Source of the DNA: an uncultured Bacteroidales bacterium
Lineage (GTDB): Bacteria > Bacteroidota > Bacteroidia > Bacteroidales > P3
Assembly: GCA_900316235.1 (NCBI GenBank)
Contig: ONCC01000013.1
Coordinates: 1-51,457, forward strand
Length of the DNA: 51,457 nucleotides
Reading direction: 5' to 3'
In this document: positions 17,159 to 25,910 of the stretch, piece after piece
Layout: each line of letters starts with the position of its first letter
Position numbering within the stretch: position 1 is the stretch's first letter
Notes under the pieces: model-generated
Told to the model about the DNA's origin: nothing
Seen by the model: the letters and a program-made list of their open reading frames with translations, nothing else
Databases searched by the model: none
Program-made: the position numbers and the translations under genes

Positions 17159-17905
17159 ATGGAACTTCTGAAAAATAAAATTGCCCTCGTAACGGGAGGC
17201 TCCCGCGGCCTTGGCCGCCGCACCGCATTGCTCTTCGCCGAAGAGGGTGCCACGGTAATTTTCACCGACTTACAGGAAACCGACAGCAGCCGCGAGCTCC
17301 TCGCCGAGCTGCAAAAATTCCAGTCGCGCTCGATGTTTATCGCCAGCAACGCCGCCGACTACGAGGACACCCTCCGCGTGGCCGACATCGTGCAGAAAGA
17401 GTTTGGCCGTCTCGATGTCCTCGTCAACAACGCCGGCATCACCCGCGACAACCTGCTGCTCCGCATGCAACCCAAAGATTGGGACCTCGTCCTCGAGGTC
17501 AACCTGCGCTCGGTCTTCAACTTCTGCAAGGCCTTCGCCCCCATGATGCTCAAGCAGCGCAGCGGCAGCATCATCAACACAAGCTCGGTGGTGGGCGTCA
17601 ACGGCAACGCCGGCCAGTGCAACTATTCCGCCTCGAAAGCCGGTATCCTGGGCTTCACCAAGAGCCTCGCCAAAGAACTCGGCTCGCGCGGCATCCGCAG
17701 CAACGCTATTGCTCCTGGCTTCATCGAGACAGCCATGACCCAGCAGCTGCCCGAAGACGTGCGCAAAGGCTGGATGGAAGACATCCCCCTACGTCGCGGC
17801 GGTACCGACCTCGACGTCGCCAAGACTTCGCTCTACCTCGCCTCCGACCTCTCCGAATACATCACCGGACAGGTCATCTGCGTCGACGGCGGCCTGTCGC
17901 TGTAA
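17159..17905 (+). CDS. fabG: 3-oxoacyl-ACP reductase (FabG)
   Basis: 248 residues. Short-chain dehydrogenase with TGGSRGLG cofactor motif (12-19), NNAGITRD (90-97), and the catalytic Ser142/Ser143, Tyr156 and Lys160 (YSASK). The ending GQVICVDGGLSL is typical of FabG. It reduces 3-oxoacyl-ACP with NADPH, the step between FabF and FabZ. Last gene of the cluster; a strong terminator follows. Confidence 0.93.
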   Translation: MELLKNKIALVTGGSRGLGRRTALLFAEEGATVIFTDLQETDSSRELLAELQKFQSRSMFIASNAADYEDTLRVADIVQKEFGRLDVLVNNAGITRDNLLLRMQPKDWDLVLEVNLRSVFNFCKAFAPMMLKQRSGSIINTSSVVGVNGNAGQCNYSASKAGILGFTKSLAKELGSRGIRSNAIAPGFIETAMTQQLPEDVRKGWMEDIPLRRGGTDLDVAKTSLYLASDLSEYITGQVICVDGGLSL

Positions 17906-17923
17906 AACACGGCCTATTTCCCC

Positions 17924-17972
17924 ACATCTGCGGACCTTACAGAATACGTAAGGTCCGCAGATGTCTTTTTTA
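17924..17972 (+). terminator. Strong intrinsic terminator of the fab cluster
   Basis: A perfect 17-bp stem (17924-17940 with 17948-17964) and a 7-base loop are followed by CTTTTTTT. Stem bases include GCGGACC/GGTCCGC, so it is very stable. Confidence 0.93.
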
Positions 17973-17998
17973 CTTTTGCCCCCCTCGGGGAAACTTTT

Positions 17999-18029
17999 TT
18001 TGTGGAATCAGATTTTATTCGTATTTTTG
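17999..18029 (+). promoter_or_regulatory. Promoter of the PIN toxin-antitoxin pair
   Basis: -33 TTTG at 17999-18002, 19-base spacer, -7 TATTTTTG at 18022-18029. The predicted leader before ATG 18054 is about 20 bases. Confidence 0.75.
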
Positions 18030-18053
18030 CACCGTGAAATAAATAATAATATT

Positions 18054-18245
18054 ATGGAAGATTTGGTTTTGACAGTCCCTGTTTCGGACTATGGAATCAT
18101 TGAGGCCCTGGCGGCCCGTATGGGATGGGGCGTACGTACCCGGCGCACCTCCATCGACCGTTTTATCGCCTCTTGTCCACAGACCCCTCAAATGACCGAT
18201 GAGGAAATTGCCGCAGAAGTAAACGCAGTTCGTTACGGGAAATGA
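18054..18245 (+). CDS. Putative antitoxin of a PIN-domain TA pair
   Basis: 63 residues starting MEDLVLTVPVSDYG. The ATG at 18054 is preferred because the upstream in-frame extension covers the promoter and terminator. The C-terminal half (MTDEEIAAEVNAVRYGK) is a short helix like those of VapB-type antitoxins that bind into the toxin. It overlaps the toxin gene by ATGA. Small size, coupling and partner support an antitoxin; the DNA-binding fold is not obvious. Confidence 0.7.
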   Translation: MEDLVLTVPVSDYGIIEALAARMGWGVRTRRTSIDRFIASCPQTPQMTDEEIAAEVNAVRYGK

Positions 18246-18655
18246 GAATATTGTTCGACACCAACTTGTGGATTTCGTTCATGATTGGACGGAGGCTTGC
18301 ATCATTGCGAGAGGTCCTTTATCGCCATGATGTGAAAGTGTATGTGTCTGAACAAGAACTTGACGAAATACGCAACGTTATTGAACGGCCGAAATTTGAC
18401 AAGCTTATCTCTCAAGAAACACGTTATTATTTCTTCGAGATGGTATATGATGTCTGTTTATTTACCGACATTACCGTAAACGCAATATCTCCCATTCGCG
18501 ACCCCAAAGATCTTTACCTGCTTTCCATGGCCGAGAGTGTACCTGTCGACTACATTGTCAGTGGCGACAGCGACCTTACCGACTTAGGTCAACACAACGG
18601 AATACCAATCATCAAATATATCCAGTTGCTAGACATGCTGAATATTAAGCATTAG
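18242..18655 (+). CDS. PIN-domain ribonuclease toxin (COG1569-like)
   Basis: 137 residues. Metal-dependent RNase fold with the acidic residues in order: Asp6 (LFDTNLWIS), Glu40-area (SEQELDEI), Asp97-area (PIRDPKDLYLLSMAE) and Asp in VSGDSDL near 117. These match the putative TA-system PIN toxin family. Such toxins cleave RNA when the antitoxin is degraded. It is coupled to the preceding gene by ATGA overlap. It sits alone between the fab cluster and the C10 peptidase. Confidence 0.85.
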   Translation: MRILFDTNLWISFMIGRRLASLREVLYRHDVKVYVSEQELDEIRNVIERPKFDKLISQETRYYFFEMVYDVCLFTDITVNAISPIRDPKDLYLLSMAESVPVDYIVSGDSDLTDLGQHNGIPIIKYIQLLDMLNIKH

Positions 18656-18744
18656 TTTTTTGCAGCGTCAAACCAAAACAACAATTCAGGGTATAAAAAC
18701 AAAAGGATAGAATAGTAATAAAGACATAATTAAGCGTTTTTGCT

Positions 18745-18752
18745 TTTCTTTG
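18745..18752 (+). promoter_or_regulatory. Candidate -7 element upstream of the structured leader
   Basis: TTTCTTTG followed by CA, one base from the TAnnTTTG consensus and identical to the element before fabH. Initiation 3-5 bases downstream would start the RNA exactly at helix P1 (18755). No clear -33 is visible. Confidence 0.45.
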
Positions 18753-18754
18753 CA

Positions 18755-18885
18755 CACCTGAAATCTCGACAATTTCGAACTGTAGTACTCAAGAGAGGGA
18801 AAACGTTCACGATATCCGTGAACTTTTCTTGTTGGTACTACAGGTAGTCGAGAACCTCAGGTGAAAACAGTAAAGTTTCACGGAT
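18755..18885 (+). ncRNA. Candidate structured cis-regulatory RNA in the C10 peptidase leader
   Basis: Four nested helices form one long arm: P1 CACCTGA/TCAGGTG (18755-18761 with 18857-18863), P2 TCTCGAC/GTCGAGA (18764-18770 with 18847-18853), P3 CTGTAGTAC/GTACTACAG (18780-18788 with 18835-18843), P4 GAAAA-GTTCACG/CGTGAAC-TTTTC (18799-18811 with 18817-18828, one bulged C). A segment TTCACGGAT at 18877-18885 is complementary over 9 bases to ATCCGTGAA at 18814-18822 and would compete with P4. The helices are separated by unequal internal loops, as in folded RNA rather than in a DNA inverted repeat. It begins at the predicted transcription start and ends 28 bases before the ATG. No known Rfam class is recognised. 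Confidence 0.65.
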
Positions 18886-18913
18886 TTATTGACAATAAAA
18901 AAACACAAATATT

Positions 18914-21900
18914 ATGAAAAAATCATTACTCTTTATGCTGCTGACCCTGATGGGTCATTCGATGATGGCCAAGCCGGTGGAGCCGGAGAAGGCCATGCAG
19001 GTGGCCAAGAACTTCGTAGCCCAGTATGTCAAGGGCACCGACAAGCTCGAGGCCACAGTGGTCTACACCCACAAGATGCCTAAAAGCGGCCAGCCCGCCA
19101 TGTATGTGGTCAACCTCGGCAATATGTTCGTCATCGTTTCTGCCGACGATATCGCCCATCCTGTCCTCGGCTACAGTCTCAGCCGTCCTTGGCCTACCTC
19201 GGAAACGCAGACGTCCTCGCCCGCTAAAGAGCAAGGAAAAGTTGTTCTTCCCTCGCAGGTAACCTCCTACCTCAACGACCTCGCCGCCCAAATCGAGGCT
19301 GCCAGTGGCTCTCCATACATAAGGGAGGCGTCCCCAAGCAATCCTTACAATTCCTCCCCTAACATAGGGGAGGTGCCCGAAGGGCAGAGGGGTATCTCTT
19401 CCGAATGGCGTCAACTATTATCTCTTAACTCTAATCTATTAACTACCACGAATCTTCCAGATTCGGTTGGTCCCCTCCTCACCACCACCTGGGACCAAGG
19501 CCAGTACTACAACGCCCTATGCCCTGAGGATGCCAACGGCCCCGCTGGCCATGTGTATACCGGCTGTGTTGCCACCGTCATGGCACAAATCATCAACTAC
19601 TGGGGCTACCCACTCCACGGCCGCGGAATCCACAGCTACGAAACCACCTACGGCACCCTCACCGTCAACTACGACAGCGCCACCTATGATTATGTCCACA
19701 TGCCATCCGTCCTCACCGCCACCAGCACCCTACTGGAGAAGCAAGCCGTTGCCACCCTCATGCGCGACTGCGGTGTGGCAGCCAATATGACGTATGGCCC
19801 CAATGAGAGCGGCAGCTATGATATCGATGCCCGTGCAGGATTGATAAACTTTTTCCGTTTCAACCCCAACCTCAACTATGCCGAGAAAGCCTTTTTCATG
19901 GATTCTATATGGGAGAACATGCTCCGCACCGATATCGCCGCCAACCGCCCTGTGATGTACAGTGGACGCGGTGACGCAGGAGGCCACTCTTTTATCTGTG
20001 ATGGCTACAAAATAGATGGCCATTTCCATTTCAACTTCGGTTGGAGCGGATATGCTGACGGCTGGTACCTCACCAGTGCTGTAAATCCTGCAGGTATGGC
20101 CTTCAATAGCAACCAATCCGCCCTCTTTGGCATTGTTCCGGATAGTGCCGGCAATGTCATTCTCGGCCAGATGGCTGGTGCTAGCACATTCACCGTCGAT
20201 AATCCGCTGGAATTCTACCATCTGCTTGGACATAATGCCTTTACAGGAACAAACTACACAAACACTTGCAGTAATAATGTGGATTTTGTTTCTGCCAACG
20301 ATACAGTCCATCTTGTTGTGGATATTATTCATTTTGACGGACAGAATCTCCATATTTATGCCGGCAATGAAGTAAGACATTTAAATGCGAACAACACTAA
20401 CGATTTAAGTCCAATAGTTTCGTCCTATAGCACGGTGGGAGTCGATTATTCTGGTACTCTATCCTACTCCGGATTTAAACTATGTATCAGCCAAGATAAC
20501 GGTTGTCGGATGATTTCAAACGTAGGGGTAACGGTAGATACAACCGCAGTGGCATTGTCATGGAGCGAGAATGGTTCTGCCACCGGTTGGCAAATAGAAT
20601 ATGGCACTGAAGGTTATCCGTTAGGGGAAGGAACGACATTGATGTCCAGTGACTCTTCCATTACCGTCAGTGGTTTGGTTGAATTGGAAAAGTATGATTT
20701 CTACATAAGGCCGCAATGTGGAGGAGCGTGGTTCGGTCCCGTGAAAATAATGACAAAAGCACACTATTGGATTGATATTGTGGAGACCCAACCCGATGGA
20801 TATGTCGCCAGTACTGAAATGGATCAATACGGGCGCTATCCCATCACTGTTTCTTCCGCCGAAGGACTTGCGTGGTGGGCAAAACAAGTAAGAGACAGCA
20901 TTGTCGATTTCCGTACGACTGTCAATCTTGCGGCAGATATTGATTTGGGAGGATATTTATGGAAACCCGTTTATGAGTATTATGGTACATTTAACGGTAA
21001 CGGTCATACCATCTCCAATATGACAATTGTTGAAGAGGGTGAAAATAGCGAAAACTCTGGCTGGGGTTTTTTCAGGATGTATAGAGGATATAACGAAAGA
21101 GAACGCCAAACAGTCTGCAATCTATTTTTTAAGGATCCTTATATTGAGGTCAGAGAGGGTGCCGTGCCTCTTCCCGATTCAAATGGATATATCACATATT
21201 TTTATGCTGGCACCGGAGTCTTGTCTGGTCGTTTGTTTTGTGCATCAGTTCTTAACTGCGGAATAATTAACGGTACTATTTCGCAGCATTATTCGCTATC
21301 TATTCTTTCGGATGGAATGTTAGTTGGACTTATGGAATCATCTGACGTGAACAATTGCTTCGCAGGAGGAAGCATAAGATCAGTATCCACAACTGTTGGC
21401 GGTTTGATTGGCACTTCATCGGGCAATAAAAATGAAATCCACAACAGTTATTCTTCGTCCAATGTATCATGTTTTGCTTATAATCAAGGAAGTGTCTGTG
21501 GCTATTTTGGAGGAGGTATTCTCAATAATTGCTATGGCTCGTCGGATAGCATTCCTATAATCGGAGGGAACGGCAATCCCACAGAAAGCAATATTACATA
21601 CGCAGTGCAATTTAACCGTGAAACACTTACATTAAACGATAGCGTTTTCTTCGATGGCATTGGTTATGTGGATTTGCTCACTGTCCTCAATAAAAGAGTT
21701 GAATTCGAAAACGATAGCAACTGGGGAATATGGCATACCGACAGTTTGGACATAAATAATGGGGCCCCTCTATTGGGAGAACCATATCAGGTTACATGCT
21801 CCAATGTGGAAAATGTTGTTGCTGTCAATGTGGCGAATGATTCCGGATACGCAGTGCGTGTATCTTGGGATGACGATAGTTCATCTTCCAATTGGACGGT

Positions 21901-24835
21901 CAAGTGCCAGGAGTTGGATTCTCTTGACAGAACCGCTACTTTTTATTTGACGGACACCAATGTATTCGAAATAGAAGGCTTGACTATTGGTCGAAAATAC
22001 AATATTAGCATCCGACGATATTGCGATAGTACTCACCATAGCGGATGGGGTCGCCCTGTACAAATTATGTTTGACAAACCTTATTGGACCGACATCGTTA
22101 CTTCGCAACCAGAGGGGTACGTTGAAGAGGAAAATGGAAATGTGAACATTTCATCAGCAGAAGGTCTTGCTTGGTTGGCCTGCATGGTAAATGGCCTGCA
22201 TGGCCAAGAGCCAAAAACATATAGGAACAAAACCGTTTCACTGATTGATGACATCGACTTGGCTCAATATAAATGGATGCCAATAGGTTCTAACTCTGAA
22301 TGGTTTCTGGGGTGTTTTAATGGCAACAATCATACTATCAGCAATATGTATATTCGCGAGAATCGTGATGCAGTGGGTCTATTCGGTGTAATCTACCAGC
22401 ATGAGTATTCCATACCCTCGACATCCAGAAAATTCAGCAACATTATATTGTCGAACTGCACAATTTCCGGATTGTCGTATTCAGGCGGACTTGTGGGAGA
22501 ATATTATTGTGCAGACGAAATTGCACCCATGGTATTGTTTGACAATTGCCATGTGAGAAATGTTGCTATACACGGAAATACTTGCGTTGGCGCAATAGCC
22601 GGATATGTGGCCAATGCTGGAACAAGGACAATGATAAATTGTTCTTCTACAGGCGAAGTGCATGGCATGGAGGATGTAGGCGGATTGTTTGGTTCTATTG
22701 GCCATGGAACAAACGACATCATAGCTAACTGTTACTCTACTTGCGATATCTATGCCCCCAACGGTTTTTCCTATTCTGGAGGATTAGTGGGATGGGTGAA
22801 GAATTGTAGCCTAAACAACTGTTATGCTGCCGGTTCTGTCGCAAATGCAGGATGGCCTGTAGGTACAGTCGTCGGATACTTGTGCGGCGATATCTCCTGC
22901 AGCAATCTGTACGGGCTTCAAGATAGTATCCATACTCCAATATCAGGTGCACAAAACGATCCAAATACAATTTTCATTGGCGACACCGTATCTTTCTCAA
23001 GTGCAGGCATTTTGAACGATACCATTGTAATAATTAATTCCACATACACTAGTCTACTTGATGTGCTGAACGCTTGGGTGGATGCCAATGACTCGCTTGG
23101 CATATTCCGACACTGGGATGCAGACTCAATCAATGAAAACAGGGGTTTCCCTGTGTTCTCAAACTCGAGATGTTACACAGTAACACTAAATGTCAACGAC
23201 CAGACACCGCATGGTACTGTGACTGGGACTGGTACATATTGTGAGCTTGAGAACATTGTCAAAATTCATGCCACCCCTCAAGAAGGATATCACTTCACAC
23301 AATGGAACGATGGAAACACAAATAACCCCCGCGTAGTAAGGCTCACCCAAGATACCTCCTTTACCGCTTCGTTCGAGATTGACATGTACAGCATCGTCGG
23401 CGGAGAAAATGTTGAAATAAATTATAGTTTCGATTTCGAAACCCCAAATGAGGACAACCGATGGACAATACTTAACAATTATTTTCAAAATGGTTGGTAT
23501 ATAAATACTTTGGACGACACAAGCCGTGCTCTTTTTGTCAGCAATCGTGATGGTGAAAACAACGAATACTACGATAATCCCTTTACCAAGATATATGCAT
23601 ACACAACTATTTCGCTTTTGTCAGAACAATATGCCTATGGCTATGATTGGCGTTGTAACGGAGAATTATATGATGATTATTTGAGAGTTTTTTTGATTCC
23701 TGGGACTGAAGATCCCAATACCTGGCCTCTATATTCTTCCGATAGAATACCGCAAGATGTTGGGGCTATTTTCCTCGATGGTGGACAACAACTTATCGGA
23801 CATACAGAATGGACTCATCAAACAGGCTCATTCAATGTACCTGCCGACGGAGATTATAAAATTGTTTTTTACTGGGAGAACGGTTGGTCATGGAAATACA
23901 ACCCAGCAGCAGCAGTGGATAATATTGCAATTAGTAATATCATTCACGATGCTGACAGCCATGGTGTTGTGATAGGTAGCGACACTGTGCCATATCTTGA
24001 CACGGTTGTACTTACCGCTATACCGAACCCAGGTTACATATTTTTAGGTTGGAGTGACGGCAATACCGACAATCCCCGTACAGTAATTGCAACAAAAGAC
24101 CAGCGATTTAGAGCATTATTCCTGGAATGTACACCTGCTAATGGTAGCGACACCATCATCGTCTGCGACAGCTACACATGGCATGGAACTGTATACACCA
24201 CTGATGCTGTGCTGATAGATACCCTCATTACTACGGTGGGCTGCGACAGCATCGTGACACTCTATCTTACCATCAACTATAGTACAACTGGCGATACCAC
24301 GGCTACGGCTTGCGACAGCTTTGTTTGGTGGAACATGAATTACACTAATAGCACGGATAGTGCTACGCATATCTACACCAACGCCGCGGGCTGCGACAGC
24401 ATCCTCACCCTGCACCTCACCATCAACCACAGCGCTGAGACTACGGTAACAGACACCGCCGAAGGCAGCTATACTTGGAACGGTACCACCTACACCGAGA
24501 GTGGCACCTACACTTGGAACGGCACCACCGCCGAGGGCTGCGACAGCACCGTGACACTTCTGCTGACCATCACTCCCACTCAAGCAATCACACAATCAAG
24601 CATTCAAGCAATCAAAATCTACCCTAACCCCACCACCGACCTGCTGACCATCGACGCCGACGACATCCTCTCCGTGGAGCTCTTCGACCTCAACGGACGC
24701 AGAATCTTCTCTTCAGAAGTTGACAGCTCACCGTTCACCGTTCACCTCTCACCGTTCACCTTGAGCGCTGGCAGCTACCTGCTGCGCATCCACACCCGAC
24801 AAGGCACGGCGGTGCAACACGTGATATTAAAGTAA
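18914..24835 (+). CDS. Giant secreted C10 (streptopain-like) cysteine peptidase with T9SS sorting domain
   Basis: 1973 residues. Signal peptide 1-19; propeptide of SpeB type about 20-165; C10 catalytic domain about 186-411 with nucleophile Cys218 (YTGCVATVMAQI) and His358 (GGHSFICDGY), plus NFGWSGYADGWY. Then two fibronectin-III-like modules (about 535-615 and 965-1049), each followed by a beta-helical GLUG-like region (about 620-960 and 1060-1400, GNGHTISNM, GGLVGE, GGLFGS, GGLVGW), two InlB-like repeats (about 1422-1492 and 1679-1735), between them a beta-sandwich (about 1495-1675), three CDS-Y/F-x-W ... GCDS-x-x-TL repeats (about 1738-1890), and a C-terminal T9SS type A domain (IYPNPTTDLLTI ... 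GSYLLRI, about 1900-1973). It should be exported by T9SS, held at or released from the surface, and degrade host or dietary protein. The middle is much more AT-rich than both ends. Confidence 0.9.
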   Translation: MKKSLLFMLLTLMGHSMMAKPVEPEKAMQVAKNFVAQYVKGTDKLEATVVYTHKMPKSGQPAMYVVNLGNMFVIVSADDIAHPVLGYSLSRPWPTSETQTSSPAKEQGKVVLPSQVTSYLNDLAAQIEAASGSPYIREASPSNPYNSSPNIGEVPEGQRGISSEWRQLLSLNSNLLTTTNLPDSVGPLLTTTWDQGQYYNALCPEDANGPAGHVYTGCVATVMAQIINYWGYPLHGRGIHSYETTYGTLTVNYDSATYDYVHMPSVLTATSTLLEKQAVATLMRDCGVAANMTYGPNESGSYDIDARAGLINFFRFNPNLNYAEKAFFMDSIWENMLRTDIAANRPVMYSGRGDAGGHSFICDGYKIDGHFHFNFGWSGYADGWYLTSAVNPAGMAFNSNQSALFGIVPDSAGNVILGQMAGASTFTVDNPLEFYHLLGHNAFTGTNYTNTCSNNVDFVSANDTVHLVVDIIHFDGQNLHIYAGNEVRHLNANNTNDLSPIVSSYSTVGVDYSGTLSYSGFKLCISQDNGCRMISNVGVTVDTTAVALSWSENGSATGWQIEYGTEGYPLGEGTTLMSSDSSITVSGLVELEKYDFYIRPQCGGAWFGPVKIMTKAHYWIDIVETQPDGYVASTEMDQYGRYPITVSSAEGLAWWAKQVRDSIVDFRTTVNLAADIDLGGYLWKPVYEYYGTFNGNGHTISNMTIVEEGENSENSGWGFFRMYRGYNERERQTVCNLFFKDPYIEVREGAVPLPDSNGYITYFYAGTGVLSGRLFCASVLNCGIINGTISQHYSLSILSDGMLVGLMESSDVNNCFAGGSIRSVSTTVGGLIGTSSGNKNEIHNSYSSSNVSCFAYNQGSVCGYFGGGILNNCYGSSDSIPIIGGNGNPTESNITYAVQFNRETLTLNDSVFFDGIGYVDLLTVLNKRVEFENDSNWGIWHTDSLDINNGAPLLGEPYQVTCSNVENVVAVNVANDSGYAVRVSWDDDSSSSNWTVKCQELDSLDRTATFYLTDTNVFEIEGLTIGRKYNISIRRYCDSTHHSGWGRPVQIMFDKPYWTDIVTSQPEGYVEEENGNVNISSAEGLAWLACMVNGLHGQEPKTYRNKTVSLIDDIDLAQYKWMPIGSNSEWFLGCFNGNNHTISNMYIRENRDAVGLFGVIYQHEYSIPSTSRKFSNIILSNCTISGLSYSGGLVGEYYCADEIAPMVLFDNCHVRNVAIHGNTCVGAIAGYVANAGTRTMINCSSTGEVHGMEDVGGLFGSIGHGTNDIIANCYSTCDIYAPNGFSYSGGLVGWVKNCSLNNCYAAGSVANAGWPVGTVVGYLCGDISCSNLYGLQDSIHTPISGAQNDPNTIFIGDTVSFSSAGILNDTIVIINSTYTSLLDVLNAWVDANDSLGIFRHWDADSINENRGFPVFSNSRCYTVTLNVNDQTPHGTVTGTGTYCELENIVKIHATPQEGYHFTQWNDGNTNNPRVVRLTQDTSFTASFEIDMYSIVGGENVEINYSFDFETPNEDNRWTILNNYFQNGWYINTLDDTSRALFVSNRDGENNEYYDNPFTKIYAYTTISLLSEQYAYGYDWRCNGELYDDYLRVFLIPGTEDPNTWPLYSSDRIPQDVGAIFLDGGQQLIGHTEWTHQTGSFNVPADGDYKIVFYWENGWSWKYNPAAAVDNIAISNIIHDADSHGVVIGSDTVPYLDTVVLTAIPNPGYIFLGWSDGNTDNPRTVIATKDQRFRALFLECTPANGSDTIIVCDSYTWHGTVYTTDAVLIDTLITTVGCDSIVTLYLTINYSTTGDTTATACDSFVWWNMNYTNSTDSATHIYTNAAGCDSILTLHLTINHSAETTVTDTAEGSYTWNGTTYTESGTYTWNGTTAEGCDSTVTLLLTITPTQAITQSSIQAIKIYPNPTTDLLTIDADDILSVELFDLNGRRIFSSEVDSSPFTVHLSPFTLSAGSYLLRIHTRQGTAVQHVILK
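19353..19394 (+). repeat. Hairpin repeat inserted in frame in the C10 propeptide
   Basis: CCTCCCCT, short loop, AGGGGAGGTGCCCGAAGGGC, then AGAGGGG. It encodes the linker SSPNIGEVPEGQRGI between propeptide and catalytic domain. A second copy occurs in the M3 peptidase at 39791-39834. Confidence 0.75.
24728..24760 (+). repeat. CACCGTT heptad repeats inside the T9SS domain
   Basis: CACCGTT units are repeated about four times, encoding SSPFTVHLSPFTL within the sorting domain between conserved strands. It is the reverse complement type of the GGTGAAA-like repeats at 29053 and 41752. Confidence 0.75.
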
Positions 24836-24868
24836 AAAATAACAAATGCGGGCATATTACCCGAATTG

Positions 24869-24895
24869 AAAGCCACCTGCAGGGTGGCTTTTTTG
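24869..24895 (+). terminator. Intrinsic terminator of the C10 peptidase gene
   Basis: AAAGCCACC (24869-24877) pairs with GGTGGCTTT (24883-24891) around TGCAG, followed by more T residues. It lies 34 bases after the stop. Confidence 0.9.
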
Positions 24896-24936
24896 TTGGT
24901 ACATAGTAGTGCATTTGTCCGATTGTTGTTCGTTTG

Positions 24937-25014
24937 TTGTCCAGTATTTGTCCAGTGAATCACTGGACAAATACTGGACAAATACTGGACAAGTACTGGA
25001 CAAATGACGAACAT
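24937..25014. repeat. 12-bp tandem repeats forming a perfect 21-bp inverted repeat
   Basis: Units of ACTGGACAAATA (one with G) run in tandem at 24961-25014, and the reverse complement of nearly two units precedes them. Arms 24937-24957 and 24961-24981 pair perfectly over 21 bases around AAT. The rest of the 277-base gap holds the terminator and an AT repeat, and no gene. Confidence 0.9.
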
Positions 25015-25052
25015 ATGATTAATTTGATAGGCATGAAACAATAAAAAAACTA

Positions 25053-25110
25053 GTTAATAGTTAATAGATAATAGATAATAGTTTACAGATAACAGATAAA
25101 AGTTTATAGA
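25053..25110. repeat. Degenerate AT-rich tandem repeat (TTAATAGA/TAATAG units)
   Basis: Repeated GTTAATAG, ATAATAG and ACAGATAA units run up to the ATG of the nitroreductase. A similar repeat in the opposite orientation occurs at about 46178-46206. No promoter consensus can be separated from it. Confidence 0.7.
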
Positions 25111-25112
25111 TA

Positions 25113-25850
25113 ATGAATGCAATAGAGGTGATGCTGCAGCATCGGTCGATAAGAAAATTTACTGACGAGAAGATTGATTCGAAGTTATTGGAGGAAATCG
25201 TCAACTGTGGCCTACGGGCTTCGAATACGGGCAATATGCAGCTATACAGCGTAATAGCCACACAGGAGGAGCCGCTGCGTACGGAGCTCTGCGGACTGCA
25301 TTTCGGCCAGTGCGCCACAGCACCGCTGTTCCTCACCATTTGCACCGATGTGAACCGCTACCACCACTACTGCCGTGTGAACCAGTGCGATGAGCCCTAT
25401 GGCAATCTGCTGTGGTTCATCTCAGCGCTTGTCGACGCCAGCCTCTTTGCCCAGAACCTCTGCCTCGCAGCCGAAGCCAAAGGACTGGGTTTCTGCCATC
25501 TGGGAACCGTCAACTACAATACGGAAAAAATTGCCGAATTGCTGAAGTGTCCCAAAGGGGTGGTACCGGTCATTGCCATCGCCATGGGACATCCCGCCGA
25601 AGAAGGGCGCCTAAGCGAACGCCTGGGGACGGATGCCGTGCTGCACAGCGAGGTATACCACGACCCCTCGGACGAAGAGATCGTTAGGAGTCATGCCGTG
25701 CGCGACAACGACCCCTTCAACCAGCAGATGGTCAAGGAGAACGGCACGCGCAACTACTGCGAAATCTTCACCACCAAACGTTATCCCCGTGCCATGAACG
25801 AGGCCGTCAGTGCAGACCTGCTGGAATTCCTGAGAAAGAACTGGTTATAG
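25113..25850 (+). CDS. Nitroreductase-family FMN oxidoreductase
   Basis: 245 residues. NfsA/FRP-like fold starting with the FMN phosphate motif MLQHRSIRKFTDEKI, then GLRASNTGNMQLYSVI, ALVDASLFAQNLCLAAEAKGLGFCHLGT and a C-terminal dimer-swap segment. Members reduce nitro compounds, quinones or flavins with NAD(P)H. The physiological substrate cannot be inferred. It stands alone: a terminator and repeats precede it and the next gene has its own promoter. Confidence 0.9.
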   Translation: MNAIEVMLQHRSIRKFTDEKIDSKLLEEIVNCGLRASNTGNMQLYSVIATQEEPLRTELCGLHFGQCATAPLFLTICTDVNRYHHYCRVNQCDEPYGNLLWFISALVDASLFAQNLCLAAEAKGLGFCHLGTVNYNTEKIAELLKCPKGVVPVIAIAMGHPAEEGRLSERLGTDAVLHSEVYHDPSDEEIVRSHAVRDNDPFNQQMVKENGTRNYCEIFTTKRYPRAMNEAVSADLLEFLRKNWL

Positions 25851-25855
25851 TTTTT

Positions 25856-25887
25856 TTTGTCCGTGTTGAAAAAAATGCGTATTTTTG
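25856..25887 (+). promoter_or_regulatory. Promoter of the acyl-CoA synthetase gene
   Basis: -33 TTTG at 25856-25859, 20-base spacer, -7 TATTTTTG at 25880-25887, 23 bases before the ATG. Confidence 0.75.
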
Positions 25888-25910
25888 CATTTTAAAAATA
25901 AACGATAACT

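Noticed and set aside
18755..18863. Invertible promoter or recombination site
   Set aside because: Inverted segments are short, unequal in spacing and nested like an RNA fold; no recombinase gene is nearby.
24937..25014. Possible small CRISPR array
   Set aside because: Units are contiguous 12-mers without spacers, and no cas genes are present.
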